NCBI GenBank assembly: GCA_002691345.1
Contig: NZHI01000048.1
Coordinates: 13,460-18,684, forward strand
Direction: 5' to 3'
Length of the DNA: 5,225 nucleotides
Origin: Synechococcus sp. MED650
GTDB taxonomy: Bacteria > Cyanobacteriota > Cyanobacteriia > PCC-6307 > Cyanobiaceae
The notes under the pieces are model-generated. The model worked only from the letters and a program-made list of their open reading frames with translations. It was not told where the DNA came from and ran no database searches. The position numbers and the translations under genes were made by a program. Positions within the stretch are counted from its first letter, which is position 1. Each line of letters starts with the position of its first letter. Below, piece by piece: positions 1-5,225 of the stretch.

Positions 1-2576
1 CCGACTGGTAAAACGAGCAAATTCCCCTGAACGAGTTCCAAATCATCTTGATCCCAAAGACCAAATACTTTGCTGACTTCCGGATCCTGATGAATCAGGG
101 CCTGAACCTGTTCTGGACCCAGCACAGCTTTATCTTTTGGAAATTCGATTAACTGCAATTCTCCGTAATGACTTCCATCGTTACGTGCGGCAAGCCAGGC
201 TGTGAGATTGGGCCGCGCGAGGGGTGTAATGGGTTGAAGCAACAAGAATTCAGAGCTGTCATTCCCCTGAACCTGTGCCGTTATGTGGTACGGCTCAACA
301 TCAACTTTCTTTCCGGCATAAATTTCAACAGGCACCTGCCAAACATCATCACCATTGTAAAAAATCCTTGGATCGTCAACGTGATAACGCTTGAGTTGAT
401 TAATTTGAACATTGAAAAAATCCTCCGGAACTCTCAGGTGGTCGCGAATGCGATCAGGCATGGAGCTACTTGATTCAAGGATTTCTGGAAATAGTTTTTG
501 CCAAGCCCGTATGATTGGATCAGATTTTTCCATGACATACAATTGAACTGTTCCGTTGTATGCATCAACAACCGCTTTGACTGAATTCCTGAGATAGCGA
601 TCGTGATCTTTTGAGTTAACTGAAGAGCTGTAGGGATAGGTTGAGCTATGTGTATAACCTTCCACGATCCAAAATTGATGCTGGCGACGATCCAGGGATC
701 GATCATCTGCTTCAGCATCATCCTCTGGAACTGAGATGAGATAGGGATCACCGCGAAAATCGATAAATGGTGCGATTGCTTTGACTCTTTCCCTGACTTC
801 CCTGCGAATCAACAAATGAGAGTTGCTATTGATGGCAGGTGTGATGAGCAATCTGGGCTCACCCAAATAGATTGAAGCAGCTATTCTCCTCCATATTGTT
901 CCAATGGGAACACCGCCAGAACCGCGATAGTTCGTTTCGATATTGCGATCTCCCTCTGGGTAATCGAATTCCTGTATTGCTGTGGGAGCGACTGCATAGG
1001 GGGAAGGAAGCATGCCGTAATACAAAGCCGCTTCACCCACTGGAATTGCTTCTTTTACGTCCGCACGTTTGATGTCGAGATCTTTGTTTCCCTCGATTCG
1101 CGTTTCTGAGCCTAGATCGCTGATGAAATAGGAGGGCAAACCATCGTTGCTTCTGGTGTTGACAGGGCTGACAGTAAATCCATACCCATGGGTGAAGACA
1201 AAGTGTCTGTTCTGCCAGGTTCTTGATCGCCGTGGCAATGCAGACTGATCCAGCTCTCTGGCGGAAAGGATCACCTGTTGGGCCGTATCACTGCTGGGAA
1301 TTAAGGGGTAACGATCGACTGCGGCATTGGAAAAGCGGTAATAGACACGCAGTTGCTGAAGTTGTCGATTCGCTTCGAGTAGCGGCGCACTGTCCCATAG
1401 GCGCACATTGGCCAGTGTGCTGGCACCTGTTTTCAAGTCGTCGCGCGTGAGCAGGGTCTTGGGTTCGTACACCCGCCGCGTCATCCGATCCAATTGAAAG
1501 CCTTGTTTTGTGGCTTGGATCGCTCTGCTCAAATATTGAGCCTGAAGATCCAGCTCCTGGGGCCGAACGATCAGCCATCGGGTGAAGGGTGTGAGTGTCA
1601 GTTCCAGAGCCAGCAGAACCGCAATGGCACCAATCACCCCCCGCCGAACACCTCTGAAACCGGGTTGAAGAGATACCAGCGCTAAGGCAATCAGCAGCAC
1701 CGTCAGCCCGGCCCGTAATGGAAGGGTGAGGTGTTCCTGCAGCCAACCTGCACCCGCTACCAACCCGTGTTGCGTCCAGAGCAACTGGTGCCGGGATAGC
1801 CAGACCAGGCCAGCGAACTTGAGCAGAATCAGTGCCACCATCGGCCTCAGAAGCCGAAGTTGGGCTTGGCTCAATGCCGGGGACTGCCAATCTGAAATGC
1901 TTTGGGACCGCGAAAGCAATCGCCAGATAGCGAATGCGATCGTGAAAGCGGTGGAGATGAGCACCAGTTGCAACGCCAACTCAGCGGCAGCGAATCGTCC
2001 CAGGCCAAAACTGATGTCCGCCCCTAGAAACGGTTCACGGGTGCCTGCATCCGGGATTGTTAAAGCGAGGAACCAGACCCCCCAGCCTCGGCACACCACC
2101 ATCACCATGGCGGCGGAAAAGATGCGCGGAATCCAGCAACGGCATCGCGGCCACACCATGGCCACTGCGAGAGCAAAAGCTGGAACAACGATCGTCATCC
2201 CAACGGGATGACCGCTTTGGAACAAGCGTTCACTCCAGTGCCCCAGAGCGAAGGGATCGACAAGGGCTAAATAAGCGAGATTGACGGCAACCAGGCTGCT
2301 CAGCAGGACAACCGTCCCTGACAACACCAACGCCAGACCGAACCCATATCCCCTGAGGGTCGACTTCACGGGTTGTTTCAGCTCGGCAAGGCGAAATTGG
2401 CGAGACCACAAACAAGCGCCGATGAGAGGAATCAAGGCCAGTGCGATCAGCAGCAGCTGAAACAGCCAGCGCTTCAAAAGAATCGATTCCCACTCAAATT
2501 GGCCGAACCAAAGCCACTCGATCTGCATCCGTGCTGCCAGAGCAAGGAATGGCAGCAGAAGCAGAAGGCGTGTCAT
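1..2576 (-). CDS. UPF0182 (COG1615) family membrane protein, C-terminus cut off by window edge
   Basis: Translating the minus strand from the ATG at 2576 gives an unbroken frame of 858 residues that leaves the window without a stop; relatives are roughly 900 residues or more, so only the C-terminal end is missing. Residues 1-335 are strongly hydrophobic, with about 7-9 candidate membrane segments (near 4-16, 36-56, 77-105, 125-142, 152-172, 195-219, 245-262, 288-304 and 311-330). Residues 336-858 form a large soluble domain, expected outside the membrane. Family-typical stretches include SRHQLLWTQHGLVAGAG (261-277), HGYGFTVSPVN (463-473), QEFDYPEGD (535-543), GSGGVPIG (552-559), SVKAVVDAYNG (665-675) and PEQVQALIHQDPEVS (821-835). 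An acidic loop (about 617-631) looks lineage-variable. The start is fixed by an ATGA overlap with the ftsH stop. Function is unknown for the family. Family assignment rests on remembered conserved motifs and is firm; topology is inferred. The 3' part is clearly more AT-rich than the 5' part. Confidence 0.93.
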   Translation of the reverse strand, partial: MTRLLLLLPFLALAARMQIEWLWFGQFEWESILLKRWLFQLLLIALALIPLIGACLWSRQFRLAELKQPVKSTLRGYGFGLALVLSGTVVLLSSLVAVNLAYLALVDPFALGHWSERLFQSGHPVGMTIVVPAFALAVAMVWPRCRCWIPRIFSAAMVMVVCRGWGVWFLALTIPDAGTREPFLGADISFGLGRFAAAELALQLVLISTAFTIAFAIWRLLSRSQSISDWQSPALSQAQLRLLRPMVALILLKFAGLVWLSRHQLLWTQHGLVAGAGWLQEHLTLPLRAGLTVLLIALALVSLQPGFRGVRRGVIGAIAVLLALELTLTPFTRWLIVRPQELDLQAQYLSRAIQATKQGFQLDRMTRRVYEPKTLLTRDDLKTGASTLANVRLWDSAPLLEANRQLQQLRVYYRFSNAAVDRYPLIPSSDTAQQVILSARELDQSALPRRSRTWQNRHFVFTHGYGFTVSPVNTRSNDGLPSYFISDLGSETRIEGNKDLDIKRADVKEAIPVGEAALYYGMLPSPYAVAPTAIQEFDYPEGDRNIETNYRGSGGVPIGTIWRRIAASIYLGEPRLLITPAINSNSHLLIRREVRERVKAIAPFIDFRGDPYLISVPEDDAEADDRSLDRRQHQFWIVEGYTHSSTYPYSSSVNSKDHDRYLRNSVKAVVDAYNGTVQLYVMEKSDPIIRAWQKLFPEILESSSSMPDRIRDHLRVPEDFFNVQINQLKRYHVDDPRIFYNGDDVWQVPVEIYAGKKVDVEPYHITAQVQGNDSSEFLLLQPITPLARPNLTAWLAARNDGSHYGELQLIEFPKDKAVLGPEQVQALIHQDPEVSKVFGLWDQDDLELVQGNLLVLPV
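2573..2576 (-). other. ATGA stop/start overlap coupling ftsH to the UPF0182 gene
   Basis: The plus-strand bases tcat read ATGA on the minus strand: TGA (2575-2573) ends ftsH and ATG (2576-2574) begins the UPF0182 protein. The downstream gene has no strong Shine-Dalgarno; the nearest purine runs are GGGCTTGGG directly before the ATG and GAGAG farther upstream. By established knowledge such 4-base overlaps usually mean one mRNA with re-initiation by the terminating ribosome. No separate promoter was recognised in the end of ftsH. Confidence 0.85.
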
Positions 2577-4372
2577 CCCAAGCCCGCGATCTCTCGGAAC
2601 CGATCACCACTGATTGTTTCCTCCGTGATCAAGGCGTCCACCAGCCGATCCATCAGTTCACGCCGTGGTGTCAACAAATCGATGGCGTGCGCCAAAGCAT
2701 TTTTGGCCAGATGTCGAATCTGCTCATCGATCTCCTGACCCGTGGTTTCGGCATAACCGGGTCGTTGGTTGAACCAATCGCGCCCAAGAAAAACCTCAGC
2801 ACCCGGGCCTTCCAAAGCCATGGGGCCCAGGCTTGAAAATCCGAATCGCGTCACCATTTCCCGGGCGAGCTGCGCAACCATCTGCAAATCACCACTGGCA
2901 CCCTGTGTCACTTCAAGGGGTCCAAACACGACCTCCTCTGCAGCGCGGCCCCCGAGGGCAACCACCAGATCAGCAAGACAGGACGCTCGCGTGATCAGGC
3001 CTGAGTCGAGCACCTCCTCATCAGGCATGAAGCGCGTGTAACCCCCGGCTCCGCCTCGGGGAAGAATGGTGACCTTGTCAACACTGTTTGCCGCTGGAAG
3101 CAGGGATGCCACGAGGGCATGGCCAATTTCGTGATAAGCGATCAAGCGTTTCTTACCGCTGTCCTGCAGGGGTCGGTTGCTCAGCCCCATGGTGATGCGC
3201 TCAAGAGCACCCTCCAGCTGCTGCTGACCAATGCTGGATTGATCGTGTCGAGCGGTCAGAATCGCGGCTTCATTGAGAAGATTGGCCAGGTCAGCTCCTG
3301 AAAATCCAGGGGTCCTGCAGGCCCAATCCGCCAGGCTCACATCATCGGCTAACGGACGGGTCCGTGCATGAACGGCCAGGATTGCCTCTCTGCCACGACG
3401 GTCGGGCAGCCCAACCTCGATGCGTCTGTCAAAGCGTCCTGGCCGCATGAGTGCGGCATCCAGAACATCGGCCCGGTTGGTTGCCGCCAACAGGATCACT
3501 CCAGAGTTCTCCTCAAAGCCATCCATTTCGGTCAGAAGCTGATTCAGCGTCTGTTCCCGTTCGTCATTGCCGCCGCCGATGCCGGCTCCCCGTTGGCGGC
3601 CCACCGCATCAATCTCATCGATGAACACGATGCAGGGGGCTTTTTCCTTGGCCTGACGGAACAGATCTCGCACGCGGCTGGCACCAACTCCCACAAACAA
3701 CTCAACGAACTCTGAGGCCGCCATTGAGAAGAAGGGAACACCGGCTTCGCCTGCAATGGCTTTGGCCAACAACGTTTTCCCGGTACCCGGAGGCCCAACC
3801 AACAGCACTCCCCTGGGAATCTTGGCGCCCAGACGGATGAACGATTCCGGCTGCTTCAAAAAGGTCACCACCTCTTCCAGTTCCAGACGGGCATCGTTAA
3901 TGCCGGCCACGTCTTCAAATCGGAGCTGGAGATCCTCCTGTGGTTTCAGCCTTGGCTGACTGCGGCCGAAGCCGAGAGCACGGTTCGCCATCTGCGCTGA
4001 GCGACGGAGCAGCAACGACAGACCGACGACCACCAGCAGAACCATGAGCAGGGTTCCTGCCAGTTGCTGTGCTGCCTGTTCGCGCCGCAGATCCACCACC
4101 TGAAGGGATGTGCCGGAACGCTCTGCAGCGCGAAGAATCTGATTGTCGTTAGCAAAAACGGGCACCGTCGCGCGGCGGCCGTCGTTGTATTGAACCCTGA
4201 CCTCCCGGCGGCTGGGGATGAGATCAAGCTGTTTGATCTCCTTGTTATCAATGTCGTTCAGCAGCGTTGAGTAACTCACCGCTTGCTCTCGCTTCCAGAG
4301 ACCTCGAATCGCCGGGGGTAGCTCCTTCTCTGGAGCTGGCGTTGCACTGGACTGGTCCGTTCCTGGAGCCAC
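2573..4372 (-). CDS. ftsH: FtsH-family ATP-dependent zinc metalloprotease, single-TM form
   Basis: This 599-residue AAA+ protease extracts and degrades membrane and soluble proteins as a ring hexamer; cyanobacterial paralogues are known for thylakoid quality control such as D1 turnover. Visible parts: an N-terminal domain (about 30-93), one hydrophobic segment (103-122), Walker A GPPGTGKT (193-200), pore loop FVGVG (226-230), Walker B IVFIDEID (248-255), second region of homology (about 291-320) with arginine-finger candidates R310 and R313, and zinc site HEIGH (414-418) with candidate third ligand D495. HEIGH replaces the common HEAGH but keeps both histidines and the glutamate. The start is GTG at 4372: an in-frame TGA at 4384-4382 blocks extension, and only a weak purine-rich GAAGAAA precedes it. 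The usual first transmembrane helix near the N-terminus is absent. The C-terminal EVFLGRD region recalls cyanobacterial FtsH1/3/4 more than FtsH2, but I do not assign the paralogue. It is first in a probable operon with the UPF0182 gene and divergent from rpmF. Confidence 0.97.
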   Translation of the reverse strand: MAPGTDQSSATPAPEKELPPAIRGLWKREQAVSYSTLLNDIDNKEIKQLDLIPSRREVRVQYNDGRRATVPVFANDNQILRAAERSGTSLQVVDLRREQAAQQLAGTLLMVLLVVVGLSLLLRRSAQMANRALGFGRSQPRLKPQEDLQLRFEDVAGINDARLELEEVVTFLKQPESFIRLGAKIPRGVLLVGPPGTGKTLLAKAIAGEAGVPFFSMAASEFVELFVGVGASRVRDLFRQAKEKAPCIVFIDEIDAVGRQRGAGIGGGNDEREQTLNQLLTEMDGFEENSGVILLAATNRADVLDAALMRPGRFDRRIEVGLPDRRGREAILAVHARTRPLADDVSLADWACRTPGFSGADLANLLNEAAILTARHDQSSIGQQQLEGALERITMGLSNRPLQDSGKKRLIAYHEIGHALVASLLPAANSVDKVTILPRGGAGGYTRFMPDEEVLDSGLITRASCLADLVVALGGRAAEEVVFGPLEVTQGASGDLQMVAQLAREMVTRFGFSSLGPMALEGPGAEVFLGRDWFNQRPGYAETTGQEIDEQIRHLAKNALAHAIDLLTPRRELMDRLVDALITEETISGDRFREIAGLG

Positions 4373-4403
4373 GACGTTTCTTCACTGGAATGAGCCTAGC
4401 GAT

Positions 4404-4433
4404 TTGACGCAGGGCGACTCCAGACGAGACAAT
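4404..4433 (+). promoter_or_regulatory. Candidate sigma70-type promoter for rpmF
   Basis: TTGACG at 4404-4409 matches the -35 consensus at five of six positions. After an 18-base spacer, GACAAT at 4428-4433 matches the -10 consensus at four of six. Transcription would start near 4440, giving a leader of about 20 nt before the rpmF ATG at 4460. The position fits, but the -10 is imperfect and no transcript data are available here. Confidence 0.42.
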
Positions 4434-4437
4434 CTCG

Positions 4438-4447
4438 GTTTGCAAAC
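4438..4447. repeat. Perfect 10-bp palindrome in the divergent gap
   Basis: GTTTGCAAAC reads the same on both strands and lies at or just after the predicted rpmF start of transcription, 12 bases before the ATG. This is a plausible operator position, but the motif does not match the NtcA (GTA-N8-TAC) or cyanobacterial LexA patterns I know. It could be chance. Confidence 0.3.
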
Positions 4448-4459
4448 GTCCCAGGCGCA

Positions 4460-4636
4460 ATGGCCGTCCCGAAGAAGAAAACATCCAAGGCCAAGCGCAA
4501 CTCGCGCAGTGCAACCTGGAAAGCCAAGGCTGCCGTTGCGGCACAACGGGCTATGTCGATCGGCAAATCCGTTCTCAGCGGTCGCGCTCAGGGCTTCGTT
4601 TACCCCGTGAGCGAAACCGACACCAGCGACTCCTGA
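4460..4636 (+). CDS. rpmF: 50S ribosomal protein L32
   Basis: The ATG at 4460 opens a 58-residue frame ending in TGA at 4634-4636. The product is a small, very basic structural protein of the large ribosomal subunit. The N-terminus [16 protein letters not shown] is the L32 hallmark, followed by a W20-KAKAA helix region, [18 protein letters not shown] (33-50) and a short acidic tail ending in SDTS-like residues. There are no cysteines, so this is the zinc-free form seen in cyanobacteria. Length is normal for the family. A weak AGG lies four bases before the ATG, and a candidate promoter sits at 4404-4433. It is divergent from ftsH and convergent with the glycerate kinase gene, whose stop codon lies one base beyond this one. 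It is too short to stand out in ordinary ORF lists, but identification by motif is secure. Confidence 0.97.
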   Translation: MAVPKKKTSKAKRNSRSATWKAKAAVAAQRAMSIGKSVLSGRAQGFVYPVSETDTSDS

Positions 4637-4637
4637 T

Positions 4638-5225
4638 TCAGGGTTGAACGTGGATCCCCTGCAACGCTCGGCTGGGATCCACCATGAATACCGCTTCAGC
4701 AGGTATGCGCTGAAACGATTCTGAAGGAATCGAACAGAGAATCATCCTGATGAAGGCCTGCAAAGTTGTGCTGTCGAGGGAAACACCTCGTTCAGCCTGC
4801 ATGGTGGCTTCCTGCTGACGTTTCCAGATCATCGGTGCTGCAGGGCTGATGGCTCGAAGTTGCCAGATGCGGTCACATAAATTCCAAATCGGTTCATAGG
4901 CACGCAATGACTCCTGAACCGTGGCTCGGAACAGTCGTTCAGCGCTCGTTAGGGGTGGAACCAGATGAGCCTCTGCGGCATCGGGGTCATCCCCACTGAG
5001 ACAACCGACGAACCATCCCTCCAGAACCAAGAAATCGGCATTGCAATCCCGCCAGCCGATGCGATCTCCCCGTCCCTGCCGCTGCGCCTTATCGAAACAA
5101 GGGAACTCGACCCGCTGACCCGCTTTCCAGCGCGTCAAGGATTCGAGCAACAACGACATGTCGTGGCTGCCAGGCAAGGCACGGGGGACACCCCATGGAT
5201 TACCGGCCATGGCCTGATCCAACCG
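4638..5225 (-). CDS. glyK: D-glycerate 3-kinase (plant/cyanobacterial GLYK type), N-terminus beyond window edge
   Basis: The minus-strand frame is open at the right edge and ends in TGA at 4640-4638, giving the last 195 residues. GLYK phosphorylates D-glycerate to 3-phosphoglycerate, the last step that returns photorespiratory carbon to the Calvin cycle, in the cytoplasm. Recognisable family elements, numbered from the window edge, are RALPGSHD (15-22), FPCFDKAQRQGRGDR (41-55), the hydrophobic strand FLVLEGWFVG (65-74), IWKRQQEATMQ (133-143), and a C-terminal strand VFMVDPSRALQGI (179-191). They align with the second half of plant GLYK in my memory. The P-loop expected in the N-terminal half is not in the window, so ATP binding cannot be confirmed. 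A TTG at 5222 could be mistaken for a start, but the frame continues upstream and the fold would be truncated, so it is an internal leucine. A related P-loop kinase of the uridine kinase/YGR205W group is the main alternative. Confidence 0.88.
   Translation of the reverse strand, partial: RLDQAMAGNPWGVPRALPGSHDMSLLLESLTRWKAGQRVEFPCFDKAQRQGRGDRIGWRDCNADFLVLEGWFVGCLSGDDPDAAEAHLVPPLTSAERLFRATVQESLRAYEPIWNLCDRIWQLRAISPAAPMIWKRQQEATMQAERGVSLDSTTLQAFIRMILCSIPSESFQRIPAEAVFMVDPSRALQGIHVQP
4650..4682. terminator. 9-bp stem-loop just after rpmF, possible 3' end hairpin
   Basis: GTGGATCCC (4650-4658) and GGGATCCAC (4674-4682) are perfect inverted repeats around a 15-base loop. The stem begins 13 bases after the rpmF stop and lies inside the last codons of the convergent kinase gene. 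Neither strand has a T-run after the stem, so it is not a textbook intrinsic terminator; it may protect the rpmF mRNA 3' end or pause polymerase. Because the stem must also encode the kinase C-terminus, chance cannot be excluded. Confidence 0.4.

Larger units (their letters stand above)
4373..4459. promoter_or_regulatory. 87-bp divergent control region between ftsH and rpmF
   Basis: This gap separates the GTG of ftsH (minus) from the ATG of rpmF (plus), so it should hold promoters for both directions. A fair promoter candidate exists for rpmF (separate entry). On the minus strand only weak matches are visible, for example TTGTCT, a 19-base spacer, then TCAAAT, so I do not call an ftsH promoter. 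Two symmetrical elements lie here: the palindrome GTTTGCAAAC at 4438-4447 and an inverted pair GACGTTT (4373-4379) / AAACGTC (4444-4450). Confidence 0.7.

Noticed and set aside
21..272. Direct repeat attcccctgaac at 21-32 and 261-272
   Set aside because: Both copies are in-frame Val-Gln-Gly-Asn codons in the UPF0182 gene; similarity does not extend beyond 12 bases, so a short coding coincidence is likelier than a repeat element.
1288..1890. 200-residue minus-strand open frame inside the UPF0182 gene
   Set aside because: It is a different frame from the conserved UPF0182 reading, with a composition typical of a frame shadow (Ser/Gly/Ala/Arg-rich, no domain). The UPF0182 frame is unbroken across it.
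1726..2211. 161-residue plus-strand open frame antisense to the UPF0182 membrane domain
   Set aside because: It is biased in Ser, Arg, Asn and Pro as expected from the complement of a leucine-rich membrane coding region; no recognisable motif or ribosome site.
3202..3214. HEIGH instead of HEAGH in FtsH (residues 414-418) as a sign of an inactive pseudoprotease
   Set aside because: The metal ligands H414 and H418 and the catalytic E415 are all kept, with D495 as candidate third ligand; the changed residue is a non-catalytic position, so the enzyme should be active. Positions given are approximate to the motif on the minus strand; by codon count it is near 3119-3133.
4248..4544. 98-residue minus-strand open frame covering the gap and antisense to rpmF, considered as a frameshifted N-terminus for ftsH
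   Set aside because: It contains no hydrophobic helix or signal peptide, overlaps rpmF on the opposite strand, and the ftsH GTG start already gives a coherent N-terminal domain.
5220..5222. TTG at the right edge as start of the kinase
   Set aside because: The frame continues to the window edge with another sense codon, and the conserved GLYK N-terminal half with the P-loop must lie outside the window.

Overview
The window looks like a stretch of core chromosome from a marine picocyanobacterium (Synechococcus, Cyanobium or a high-GC Prochlorococcus type). The evidence is a cysteine-free cyanobacterial-style L32, a plant/cyanobacterial-type D-glycerate 3-kinase, a cyanobacterial UPF0182 membrane protein, near-total gene packing, weak Shine-Dalgarno signals, and no GCGATCGC (HIP1) octamer seen by eye. 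HIP1 is abundant in many other cyanobacteria. The genus call is an inference.

The layout is four genes and one short intergenic gap. Positions 1-2576 (minus) hold the first 858 residues of a UPF0182-family protein, whose C-terminal end runs off the left edge. Positions 2573-4372 (minus) hold a complete FtsH-type AAA+ zinc metalloprotease. Its stop overlaps the UPF0182 start in an ATGA, so the two are probably co-transcribed and translationally coupled. Positions 4373-4459 are the only sizeable non-coding DNA, an 87-bp divergent control region. Positions 4460-4636 (plus) hold rpmF for ribosomal protein L32. Positions 4638-5225 (minus) hold the C-terminal 195 residues of D-glycerate 3-kinase, convergent with rpmF and separated by one base. 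No stretch over 300 bases lacks a gene.

Functionally the window joins a photorespiratory enzyme, a ribosomal protein and a membrane protease paired with an uncharacterised membrane protein. Only the last pair shows direct sequence evidence of joint expression. I see no mobile element, CRISPR, tRNA, rRNA or defence system, and no convincing new system. The points most worth a second look are an FtsH that lacks the usual first transmembrane helix, its tight coupling to the UPF0182 gene, and a 9-bp hairpin placed where the convergent rpmF and kinase genes meet.
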